From assembly GCA_963422465.1 (NCBI GenBank), contig OY730170.1, positions 2,518,379 to 2,582,378 on the forward strand: a DNA stretch of 64,000 bases, in the 5' to 3' direction. Shown one piece after another: positions 35,458 through 46,600 of this stretch (its first letter is position 1; every line of letters starts with the position of its first letter). The translations under genes were made by a program, and so were the position numbers. The notes below the pieces were generated by a model. The model made no database searches, was not told the origin of the DNA, and worked only from the letters and a program-made list of their open reading frames with translations. This DNA comes from Lichina pygmaea (taxonomy: Eukaryota > Ascomycota > Lichinomycetes > Lichinales > Lichinaceae).

Positions 35458-38400
35458 TCACGTCACGCCCTGCGACAGCATAGCATCGAGCGCCTTGAGG
35501 AGCGAGCCCGGCAAGTTCTCGTCAGTGGCACGGATGGTGAGACGGTACATCTAGAGAGTTTAGCGTGTTAGTAGAGTGCTTTACTCGTTGCAAAAGATCG
35601 GTCCCGGGGTTGGCTGGAAGATCGTCGCGGATGGGAGCTGCGGATAGAACCTGATGATGATGATGATAGATGATGATAGATGATGATGATGGGAGTCGGC
35701 CAAGAGAATGAGAATGGAAGCAAGGGTGGTGTATGATGACTGTTGGGTGGAGGGGTGGTCGGGTTGTAGGGAATAGATCTTGTTTGGACGGCGGTTTTGC
35801 GCACGAAAATTGGACGAGAGGAGCAAGATTGCAACTTGGAAGCAGCGGAAAAGTAGAGAGATGCTGCGGGGAATCGAGTCGAGTGGGCCGAGGTGTTCGT
35901 CGAGAGCCGTCCGGCGAGAGACAAGAAAACCCACCCTCGATTCGTAGTTCGGTTCGAGTCTCAAGAGGCAGCCGAACTTGCCCCCTTCGCTGGTGTGCAG
36001 CACGCTAGCGCCGACGACGTTCCTGGCATTGGGGTCGACGCCGTCCAAGACGCCCCAGTTGGAGCCAAGGACTACGCGTCGGACGGCCGACGCCGTGTCG
36101 TCGGCGTTGTCGGCGTTGTCGGCGTTGTCGGCGTTGCCGCCGCGCGGGACGCTGCCGGCGAACGAGGACACGCGCTGGGCTTCGCGAGCGCCGCCGCCGA
36201 TCTGGCGCCATCGCCTGAAAAAGTCGTCGGCGCCGAGCTGGGCCGGGTCCATGAACTTGTGCAGCACGACGGGAAGCTGCAGCGTCAGGGCCTGGAGCGC
36301 GCCGGCCAGGTACGACAGCCGCATCGTCGGCGCGTCGGCGAAGACGTTGCGCGCCTCGAAGACGACCGTCTGCGACGTCTGGTCCTCGGCCGCCACGTTC
36401 GGCTCCGGCAGGCCCTTCGTGTCGATCCTCAGCTGCGACGGCGACCGGTTGTCGAACGTCGTCGTGAACGACCCGATCGGCGACGACGACTTGTTGGAGA
36501 AGCTCAGGATCAGGCATCCCATGTGCCCTCGGAACTCGGACCGCAGACCGACCCGGATCTGGACGTCCTCGTAGAGGATGCCGTCGCTGGCCGTCAGGAG
36601 CTCGTGGTACCCGACGTCCCAGTTCGGGCTCAGGTGCGCCGCCCCGGCCAGATTTGGCATCTTCAGCGTCTTGTTCTTGTCGATCGAGTTGTCCGCCGTC
36701 ATGTCCAGGCCCGCGAGGTCGTTGGCGCTGGATCCGTTGGCCGTCGCGGCCCGGGGCTCGGCATGCCCGTCGCCGTTCGCCTTCGGCTCGAAGCCGTCGG
36801 TGGTGAAGACCCGTTTGATGACCGTCGTCGGACCGGGCGGGTCGGCCTCCTTGGAGCTGGCCCCCGCCGCCGACGCCTTCCGCTCGAGGCCCCAGGTGAT
36901 CTTGTCGGTCGTCTGCGCGTGCTTCTGGTGCAGACGCGAGAGCAGCGCGGATGCCCGCTCCGGGAACGGTGGCATCTCGTCGCAGACGGTTCGCAGAAGA
37001 TCGTCGGTCGGCAGGGTCGCGAGCACGAGGTACTCGCAGGCCCGCTGCTGGAGCTCGGCATCGAGCGCGTGGCTGCAGTCGCGGAAGACCTGGAGGAGCC
37101 GGGGCTTGATCTCGGGGAACAGGTTGACGAACTTGACGAAGGACGAGAGGATGATGGCCTTGGTGCTGGTGGAGCAGCCCTGCATCTTCGACTGCAACGC
37201 CAGGAACTGCTCGATCGGACTGCAGCCAGCGCTCTCGACGATCAGGTGGCCAAACTCTCCGAGCACGTAAGCTCCGATCTTCACCAGCGTCTCGTGGCAC
37301 TGGTCGTCCTTGACGTACTGTAGGATGTTCCGTGCCGCGTACTCTTGAAGCTCGTCGTTGTTGGTGATGATCTGGATCACACGTTGCCACACCTCGTCGC
37401 TGACGTGCTCGCCCGCCATGGCGATCAACCGCAGCGAGATGTCCACGTACCACTGCACGTCGACGGCGAACTTCTCCGTCAGGATCGCGAGCTTCAACAC
37501 CATCTCTTCGCGGATGGCGTAGTCGGCCGTCTGCAGATACTTGAGGAGCTCCGTGACGATCGGTCGCGCGTTCGAGGCGTCGCACATGCTGTACAGCAGA
37601 TCCAAGCCTTTGCGGCGCACGCTGATGTCCCGATCTCGAAGGGACGCGAGGATGATGCTCTGATGCCTTTTGATCGGGTCGAGCGTCTCTGCTGTTGCTG
37701 CGAGGTGCGTCATGGCCTCCAAGCCCAGGTACCTGACGTTCGTCTCCTTCGACTGGATGAACCTGCCCAGCCTGGACGATATCTGGACGACGAGGTCTCT
37801 CTCGGTGTCGAGATGGATGATGAGGTTGATTGCTTCGAACAGGACCGCATTCTGAGCGTTGTTCTGCTGCACGTTCTTTGGCATCTCCATCGCCAGGTCC
37901 AGTATCCTGCGGAGCGATTGTCGGATGAGGTCGCGTACATACGTGTCACCTGTCGCGCGCTTCAGCATTCCAGTCCACACCGCGATCGCCGCAGCCCCAG
38001 GGGGAGGGGGGGCCGTACTCGAAGGCGGATAGTACTGCAGAAGCCGCAGCAGCTTGACTTGGATCCACGGGCACGGGACTTTGTAGTAAAGATAGTCTGC
38101 CGGATAGTCCTCGTCGACGATGATCTTCTTTAACCGATGTGCGGCCTTGACGTAGCTGCCCTTGAACTGCTCCAAATGATCTTGCGCGAGAGCCATCACC
38201 AACGACGTCACCGAGAGAGCCACGCCCATGTCGGGGTCGTCCATCAGCGAGATGATCCGTTCCGCCCACTCGAGCTGCATGATGCTGGGATACTTTCGGT
38301 ACAGCCGTAACAGCGTCAAGGCCGCCTTCTTCTTGACGAACGGCCGTGACGCCCTGGAATTGGAGTATCAGCGATGTCGCCGCAGATCATTTCACCTCGA

Positions 38401-39083
38401 GAAGACTCGTACGAAGACACCAGCAGCGTATGAACATCCCCACTGAGGGCCTCGCCCATCTCCTTTCCGCCGACGTTGGCGATCGCGTGCAGCGCCAGAC
38501 AGTTGTTGAGTTCATTGTGATCTAGTAGATCCTTGCGGATGCTGTTGACCACCAGATGCAGAAGCTCATGCTGTTCGTGCAGAAAGAGTGTCACCGCGAG
38601 ATAACCAATCTGCTTTTCCGAATATTTGGTGGCCGAGACGAGGTTGACGGCCTCGAGGTGGCCAAAGTCGACGTTCCAGCCGAGGATGTATATGTACAGA
38701 AGCTGGCCAAGGCGTCAGCGCGCCTTGTAGAACGGTCGACCATCCGCATTACCTTGCAAACATATTTCTTCTTGTCGTAGCCGGTGAGGTTGCCGTCTAC
38801 AGACTTGGTCAGCGAACGACTAAGCGGGTCGTACGTGATCGCATGCCTCTGAACTTTTGCCTGAAAGGATCAATCGAGTCAGCATCATTTCCTTCGCCCG
38901 TTTAGCCTCTTTCCGCACCTGATGTTTGCGAGCTCCTTGTTGATGCGCTTTTCCTCCAGATCTCGAGCCCGCGCGTTTCTCAGGTCGGCGATGAACTGAA
39001 CCAGTCCTGTTGGCTGCATCAGCATCGTCGCGCACGTCGAGGCCAGCCTTCCGTCGTCCTCTCCTACCCCGCATCTGCGACAT
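35458..39083 (-). CDS. APL3: AP-2 complex subunit alpha (alpha-adaptin)
   Basis: Large subunit of the plasma-membrane clathrin adaptor AP-2, binding PIP2 and cargo through its trunk and accessory proteins through its ear. Seven exons: 39083-39068, 39006-38919, 38860-38847, 38796-38753, 38702-38413, 38353-35935 and 35550-35458 (987 aa). Splicing builds MRGLVQFIADLRNARARDL, then NIRQKFRDGNLTGYDKKKYV, then HLEAVNLVSATKYSEKQIGY, then FVKKKAALTLLRLYRKYPS, all standard trunk sequence. The ear ends in YRLTIRATDENLPGSLL. Exon 1 has 16 nt and exon 3 only 14 nt. The intron after exon 3 appears to start with GC; a GT alternative exists but gives a poorer protein. A 9-bp tandem repeat encodes Asn-Ala-Asp units in the ear (about residue 890). 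Confidence 0.97.
36093..36140 (-). repeat. In-frame 9-bp tandem repeat in the AP-2 alpha ear
   Basis: GTCGGCGTT repeats about four times on the + strand, encoding successive Asn-Ala-Asp units on the coding strand near residue 890. Because the unit is 9 bp, copy-number changes keep the frame. Confidence 0.85.
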
Positions 39084-39940
39084 CCTCCTCTCCGCGTCCA
39101 CCGAACAAGCTGGCTACAGTCTCGTGCAGCAGCGTCGTCCCGGATCGCGGGGACTTTGGAAACCCTCTCTTACGGTGAGATGGGAGTATGCATCCTGCTC
39201 GGCCCTATCGGTTATCAACCCAGCAATCTAGTACTGCTCGAGCGCCCGAGGAAGTGACGTCTATCGGATCTGATGCTCCGTGACGGAAAGTCCAGATGTC
39301 TCCGATGTCAAACTCCCGAAGGCCCGTCCGAAGCTCTCCCAGCGGAAAGGTGGAAGATACGGCAATGACGCTACATTACTTGTTCAACTAGCGTCCGAGA
39401 TTGCCGACATCACATCACAGATGCGATAATGATCAAAAGTCAGTCAGCGATCTTGAGTAGCTCCTTGTCGTAATTTCATAGACACGCTACCCAAACCAGT
39501 GAAGGGGTTTGATACGCGATTAAGAGGCGTTAGCCGCGCCTGACGCGTCCTCGGAAGCATGTCGCGCTTGCGAGTACATCTGAGACTGACTAAGTCTAAG
39601 ATAGTCTAGTTTTCGAGCTTATTCTGCGACTGCGGGGTGTACGGCAAGCGACTCAACCAATCGCGCACAGCTTCCAATCTTATCGGTGGCAGATCCTCGA
39701 CACCGGTGTTCGTTTCATAGAGCTCACTTTTACGAGATGATCATACGAGTACAGACCCTACTCGGGTGCCAAACCGAACCATCCCGTACATCGAAATCAT
39801 CAAAGCGGCCCCATAAGGTCTCGAATTCGGATGCATCAACCCAAGCGCCAAATGCCGTGTAACGACTCTGCTCACCAACAGAACGATTTCAATGTACATA
39901 GGTACGGCCAAGATAGCCGTGCGTGTCCTATCCCGACGTC
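39084..39940. other. Intergenic between tandem minus-strand genes
   Basis: Upstream of AP-2 alpha and downstream of the Cys-rich gene. No gene, RNA or notable repeat recognised. Confidence 0.55.
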
Positions 39941-40408
39941 TCAAGTGGCCATGTTTGTGAAGTCCACCTCCCCAGGAAAGAGCCCGCCGTCGGCCGCCTT
40001 CTCGCAGGTACAGGCATCTAGTCTCGAGCCATTAGCCTCGCAGAATAGCATGGATGATGCAGAGCGTGAAGGCATACCTGCTGGTCGCTGACCACAATCG
40101 CATGCGGCACCGGCGACGACGTTCTCGGTGGCAGCCCGGTCACAGTTGCACTTGCCTTGTGGACGAGACCCTAGAATGTCCGGAGAGTGAGCCACGGCAT
40201 CGACGGGCAGCGGGGAAGGCACATGAGGATCGACAAATTGTGCCGTTCACTTACGACAGGAGCATCGAGGTCCGCCGATCGAGTTCTCGCTCTTGGCTTT
40301 GTCGCAGTTGCATTGCAGGGCCGACCGAGAGCCGCAGGAGCATCGTGCTTGCGTGGCGCAGACGCACTGCTCGCCAGCGCGCTTGCAGCAGGTATTTGGG
40401 ATCGTCAT
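39941..40408 (-). CDS. Small CxC-rich protein (DUF7871-like)
   Basis: A 107-aa cysteine-rich protein conserved in filamentous ascomycetes, which I recall as DUF7871. Its function is unknown, but metal binding is plausible from the CxC array. Three exons: 40408-40255, 40170-40078 and 40017-39941. It starts MTIPNTCCKRAGEQCVCATQ and carries 16 Cys, nearly all in CxC pairs. There are three imperfect repeats around CNCDKAKSEN, CNCDRAATEN and CTCEKAADGG, and the tail is FPGEVDF. Both junctions fall inside repeats and restore the spacing. There is no signal peptide, so it is probably cytosolic. A (GT) microsatellite lies about 70 bp upstream of the ATG, likely in the promoter or leader. Confidence 0.9.
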
Positions 40409-40941
40409 AGTGCAGGTAGGTGTATCACGAACGATGGATCAACCAAGATGGAGCTTGGTAGAAGGTCAGGGATATCCGGTGTGTGTGTGTGTGTGTGTGT
40501 GTGTGATGAAGTGTGTCTTGTGGATCTGGTGTCGAGGTGGGAATGGGGGCTGGTTATAAATGAGACGTCACGTGAGTAATCGAGAAGAGATTAGAAACTG
40601 ATCAGCTCTCATTGGCCGAACACGCAGCCAATGATCACGATAGAAAAGCTGGATGACAAAGAGACTTCAAGGCTCTCGCTTGCCGCGAACGGAAGGCTCG
40701 ACCAAGGCTTGTCGGTCGAAGATTTCACGTGCAAGCAGGGTTGCGAGGGTAACGAGTACGTACCACGAAGATACGTAGATACTGCTTACTAAAGTGTCCC
40801 ACGTGTTCAGCCTGTACATTACGTAATGTACAAGTACAGTCCACGGGCCTCATCAAGATGTACAAGTAGTTCGTGAGTACGTACAACGCCGCTTTAGAAT
40901 ACAAGACTTATACCTGAAGCCCTTAGCTTCCCGACACATGT
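40409..40941. other. Intergenic, promoter side of the Cys-rich gene
   Basis: Besides the GT repeat it holds GTAC-rich sequence at 40750-40885, including TACGTAATGTACAAGTAC. No gene seen. Confidence 0.55.
40479..40504 (+). repeat. GT dinucleotide microsatellite
   Basis: About 13 GT units, 70-95 bp upstream of the start codon of the Cys-rich gene on the opposite strand. Confidence 0.9.
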
Positions 40942-43314
40942 CTATTGAACGCCCGCGTCCTGAAATGCAGGAGCATTCGATGTCGACTGCGTCAGACCGA
41001 ACGTGGCCTCGTCTGCAGCGCCCATCTCGTTCCGCTCGCCGTTGGGTCTTGGGCTCGAGTTCGTTTCGTCGCCATCTTCCGCCAGCTTGCCGGCATCGAA
41101 ACGATCATCTCTGTATAGTGGTTGCACGCTCTTGACGTCCGTTCCGAGTTCGTCGAACCTGGCCAGTCGATTCTTGGCACCCAGACGAAGGACCCTCCAT
41201 ATCCGGCTGGACCGCTCTTCTGTGGCGGCCTCCTTCTCTGCGTCGTCCTTCGGATGCAGGATCCTGTCGTCCGCTTCGGCGATCGCTTCCTGGAGCGATT
41301 CGATTTCGGGACCTCCGTATCTGCGTCCTCGGCGTTAGCTTCCGGCCCTGCCTCGAACGCCGATGGAGACGACACCCACCTGTCGGAGGATTTCAGCTTC
41401 TGCAAGGCGCCGGCTGGGTCGGTGTCGGAGAGGAAGCCGAGATCGAGCGAGCCGAGGGGGACGTCGCGCATCGGGCGAACGGCGCTGGCTTTTCGGACGC
41501 CGTCCTTGGCCTCGTCCCACTCCTTCGCAGAGACCGCTGCTTTCTCGATGGCCGGGCAGCTCTCGGCTTTCCAACGGACCCAGTTCTTGTCACGTGATAG
41601 CACCGTATCCACCATTCGATAGTAGAACTTGCCTTCCAGCCCTTGCTGCAGGTAGCTCGCGATCTCGTTCTTCGTCTCCGCCACCCAGTGCGCCTAGAGC
41701 CTTTGATCAATTGAGAGTTCGCGCGTCGGGCTTCACGACCCCAATGTCTCGGAGGGGGAGCATGTAACGCACATCTTCGTCGCTCAGAGTGTAAGCATAC
41801 TGAACCGACTTGTTCGGCGGAACGAGCTCCGACCATTTCGCCTTCTCCTTCGGTGTGAGCGACAGCAGAAAGTCGAGCAAGATCAACGCTTGAACGAGGA
41901 TGTGGCGACGGAAGGCCAAGTCGCTGACCTACACCGGTGCGTCAGCCAAAGGTACCGTGGCGGCCTGACCGTGCCACGCCCACACCTACCTCGAGCTCGA
42001 ACAGATCCCGGCTCGTGAGGTACTTAGGGTTGAAGTTGCTGGCCAGGTAATCGCCGCCATCTCCCGCTTTTCGCTTGATACCTCTCTTGCCCTCGTCGAG
42101 CAATCGGGGCGAGGTCTGGTTGTTGGTCGCCTTCAAGATCGCCCGGAAGCTGTTCAAGGTTCGCCCCAGACCGTCTTTGAGGGTTTGGAGGTTGTTGGCG
42201 TCGAACAGTCGCGGCGGATTGGAGAAGTGTTCCTGCAAAGACCAGAACACGGGATAGAGCCCGTCATAATCGAGGTGCTTCTTGGAGTCGACTTGGTCTC
42301 TAGTTGCGTGGGCACTGTTCGTGGGGCCTGTACCGGCAGATGGTGAGGATGTGACGGTACTAGCCGTGCTGTCTCCTCCCGGTTGAAGCCCGCTTGGGTC
42401 GCTGGAGCCTGCTGGCTCGATCCTCCCCTCGTTCTGATCGACATCCATCCTCTCCCCCGCGTTTGGGGCTGGGGGCTGAACATCCTCAAAGCTTGTAATA
42501 TTCTCGACGTGAAACTCCCCTCGAAGGTTGACCGAGCTCTTGTCGCCCAAAGGAAAGCTCTGGAAGAGAAAGATGAAAACTCGACCACAGAAAACGGCAT
42601 TCTCGGCGCGAGAAAGACGCCGTAGCAGCTCGTTGCACGATCGTAATATGACAAGGTTTTTCTGCTTGAAGTGTTTCTGGGCGAGATCGACGTACATTAG
42701 CAACGGTGGACTCGTGCTACCGTCTAAAGGAAGAGCCGCCATACCGCCGTCAATCGCTCTCTGCGCGATTCGAGGTAATCAAACACCTTCTTGCAGCCTT
42801 GGATTGTTTGGCTGTCGAGCAGCTCCTCGATAAGCCAGAAGACGAGACCTGGCTCGCATTGCTCTGTCCCGAGAATCGCATCAGTCGCGTTCCAAAAGAT
42901 GATGGAGGCTCGGCTGCACGCACCCATATCTGACAGTATCGAGACAACATCAAGGAGATCCCATATTCGGGCGAACTCGGGTTGGTCGATGGATGTAGAA
43001 GACTGGCTCAGTTAGCGCTATGTCTGCCACTTCGACGACTGGAGAAGGAAACCACTTACCAGCAACGAGTTGAAGATGCTGCGAGCAGCTGTCTCGATCT
43101 TGGCAAAGTATCTTTGGCGCAAAGCATCCTTGTCCGGCTGTTGCCCCGCCTGGAAAAGCGAAAAACCTTGCACGCCATTGAGGAGATCGATGAGATCGGA
43201 TTTGTTCAAGGCGTGCTGGATATCATCTGTCCGCTTGATGCGGCGCACTTTGTCGAGCAGCTCCTGGAGCCCGGCCGCCATAACTACTACCTCAGACAAC
43301 GCGAATGTGCCCAT
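40942..43314 (-). CDS. THOC1: THO complex subunit 1 (Hpr1/THOC1)
   Basis: Subunit of the nuclear THO/TREX complex that couples transcription to mRNP assembly and export and prevents R-loops. Six exons: 43314-43060, 43002-42745, 42676-41990, 41928-41737, 41693-41380 and 41320-40942 (694 aa). Recognisable family sequence includes VFDYLESRRERL, then after splicing KHFKQKNLVILRSCNELLRR, then VFCGRVFIFLFQSFPLGD, and later LTSRDLFELEVSDLAFRR and KFYYRMVDTVLSRDKNWVRW. An acidic Ser/Pro/Asp-rich insert interrupts the elongation-factor-like domain. The C-terminus is disordered; no death-like domain is seen. Intron 4 is only 43 nt (or 46 with the alternative donor), the shortest in the window. The start codon lies 360 bp from that of the divergent Aquarius gene. 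Confidence 0.95.
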
Positions 43315-43674
43315 GCCTGAAAGAAGTCGGGGCTCGATGTTGAATTTGAAACTGGTATAGCTTATGAGCACAAAGATTGGATGACTAGAGAGCAAAAATC
43401 AGCTGGTAGGAAGGTATTATAGCCGCAACTATTCTACGCCTCGTGGTTGAATAAAAGACGTACTGCTTGGCTGGTAAATCGATGCGCGATCGACGAGAGT
43501 CGGTCCGATATGTACCTGCAGAAGCGCTCTTGGCGCGGCCGAGTTTGATTAGTCATCGATGCTTTTTCTTCCACCGCGTGCGACGCGGCTGTTAATTACC
43601 CGCCTGTGCCGCCTCGACTGCACTTCCGCGTCGCGCCCGTTTGTTGTCAGGCTGGCCTCCTAAGACGGAGTGAG
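43315..43674. promoter_or_regulatory. Bidirectional promoter between THOC1 and Aquarius
   Basis: The 360 bp between the two divergent start codons must hold initiation signals for two nuclear mRNA-processing genes. I see no TATA box or repeated operator. Confidence 0.55.
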
Positions 43675-46600
43675 ATGCAGTCTGTTTCGGCATCGGGGAA
43701 GATGCAGACCAGCGCAATAACCCAGCCTACAGTCGGAGATTTGCAAGACGATCATAACTTTGTTCGAGTCGCGAAGGAGAACTGGCTGGAATCATCGTCG
43801 AAGCGGATCAGACCAGATGTTCTCAAAAAGGACATCTGGGATGTGCTTGAAAAAGAGCAGTTCCCTTTTCGTTCTCTCTTGGTACTAGAGAATCTGCAGA
43901 TACTAGAAAGGCGAGTATCCTTCTATCGGGCTTGAACTTGTTCCTGACCTCTGGGTAGATACCTGTGGCCCAATTACAACGACGATGCGTCGAACTTCCA
44001 AGTGCTGCTGACTGTGTTGATCATCAACGTGAAAGCGAGGGAGAAAGTGCCGACATGGGGTAAATTATCCCTGCTGTCACTTGCGCAAGAGGCTGACAGC
44101 GGCTACAGAACGGCTATCCAATCGCCCAGAGGCATTCTCAAGCCTTTTCCACCGAATTTTATCAATGGCGCTGGATTCAGACCTGCCTTCCGTGCTCCGA
44201 AGCAACTTGGTCTGTTTCATTCTAAGCGCGTTTCAGTCGTTGGAAGTGGACTTGGTCAGGAAGGAGTGCGTCCCTCTGGTCTCAATCGGCATATGGCACA
44301 GTCTCTCGGACCAGCGTAGGAGAACGGCCAAGATTGACAGCCATCCTCATCTAAAAAAGGCATGGAGAGCCGCGGCGAAACGGTATGATGCAGCCGATGA
44401 GCCAGCCAAAGCCAAGCTCAGATTCGATCGCTCATGGTTGTACTCGATGATCCTAGACTTCTTTGACCGCCTGTATGAACCAGGTGCAGCAAAGTCAGAG
44501 AATGTGCTCTATTGCGAGCGCTTTATTGAGTTCTTGACGGACCTTGAAAGTCAGCTCCCGACCAGACGATATGTGAACGCGCTCCTTCAAGACCTGAACC
44601 TTCTCCCTGCCATCAAAGTCTCTCCTCTACTTGGTGAAGAACCAAACGAGCTGCTGCGCGATCTTTTCGGTCTCTTGCGGCACTATGTCCACTTCTCCGT
44701 TGACGATCACACCGGGGCTCAGCTGAGCCATGCCGAGTGGAACGAAGCTCATCACGGACGTCTGGCAAGACTGCAGCAGATCACGTTGAAGCACTTCAAG
44801 AGCAAGCTCACTATCTTAGCATTGTCGAACTATGCTTCGATCGATAGAAGAGATGACCTGCAAAGTCACTTAGCGGAGCTTACGGACGACGAGATTGTGC
44901 AGCTTTGCAAGCATCTCGGTTTTCGAACCGAATATCCCAAGACGGCAAGGTTGGTCAGAGACAGAGCCTTTTTTACGGAGGTTCTGCTTGCTTGGCACGA
45001 GAAGAGGAAGAATTTCCAACACTCTGTCGCGGAACTCAGCATCTCTCCTACGGAAGACGCTTTGTTTGAGCCCACCCTCATGCGCAACGAAACCTACAAC
45101 GGATCTAGGCCACTGGCCATTCCAAAGCTCAACTTGCAATATCTCACGGTCGGTGACTTTCTGTGGCGCGCCTTTGTACTACACAGATGTGAGGCATTCT
45201 TCGAGATCCGAACACATGTTGAGTCCGTCATTGCTCGGGTTCGACCTCAGGCGGAATATCAGGGAGGCGCCACCAGATTCGACGGCTTTTCCAAGATGGC
45301 CCTGCCTATCGCCGCGCCTGCTATCCTCGAGGTGGCCCCACCAAGAGTTGGCGACAATAAGCCTGCCTACGTCCGGGCTGAGATCAGCTTGGACATCAAT
45401 CGTGTTGGTGAGCATGTCAGGAGGGAGTGGGAAGCGTTGCGGCCAGACGACGTGGTCTTTCTCCTGGCTGTCAAGCCCTTGGTCACGAAAGCAACGCGAG
45501 CAGGCCAAGGCCAGGTCCAATCGTCCGCCGAGGAACTCGGTGTTGTGCACCTAAGAACGGCTGAGATCAGCCAGCTCTGCGACGAGAGCGGCCGTCCGCT
45601 GCGCGACGCGCCGGCGAGGGCTGTCAACGGATACCCTCGCTCTGGAGGTGGTCGACTTCGGAAGCTGATCGTACATCTCGATCCGGTCGCGTACAGGAAA
45701 GACAGCGAACGAGCTACCAGGGGCAAGCCGGACGTTCACGAGTCGATTAATCTCATCATCCGAAGGAGAGGACGCGAGAACAATTTCAAGCCAATCTTAA
45801 ACTCTCTCCGCAGCTTAGTACTGTCCGATGCGCCTATGCCTTCGTGGCTAGAAGAGGTCTTTCTGGGCTATGGCGATCCCGCTTCGGCGAACTACACCCG
45901 GCTCCCGAACCGGATCCCCACGATCGACTTTCGAGATACTTTTCTTAATTGGGACCACCTGGTCGAGAGCCTGGCGGACAAGCGAGTTGAACGTGCTGCA
46001 GATGCGACGCCTGGACCCCTTACTCGTCTGGAATACGTTGATGCGGGTTCGAATCCTGAGACCGAAAGACCCGCCAAGAAGCGCCGGCGTGAGAAGCCAG
46101 CGTCGATTCAGACACAGCAAGACGTCGTCAAGGCTCAGACATACAACGTGGGCAGCACCGGGCCCTATCCAATGGATGCGCCGCGACTCAACCAGATACG
46201 CTTCACTCCAAAGCAGGTGGAAGCAATCGCATCTGGCTCGCAACCAGGACTAACCGTCATTGTGGGGCCGCCGGGCACAGGAAAAACGGACGTGGCGACC
46301 CAAATCATCAACAACATCTACCACAATTTCCCCCGGCAACGGACTCTGCTCGTTGCTCATAGCAACCAGGCGCTCAATCAGCTTTTCCAGAAGATCATCA
46401 ATCTCGACATTGACGCGCGTCATCTGCTACGGCTTGGCCACGGAGAGGAAGATCTCGAATCCGAAGGGAGCTATAACAAGTATGGTCGGGTGGAGTCCTT
46501 CTTGCAGAACAGGTCGCTGTATCTGCAAGAGGTGGACAGGCTGGCACACAGTCTCAACGCGCCGGGAGCACACGGCAACTCGTGTGAGACTGCGGCCTAC

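Noticed and set aside
36005-37585. 526-codon minus-strand frame inside the AP-2 alpha gene
   Set aside because: It is the out-of-frame shadow of the AP-2 alpha main exon, Arg/Pro-rich with no motif.
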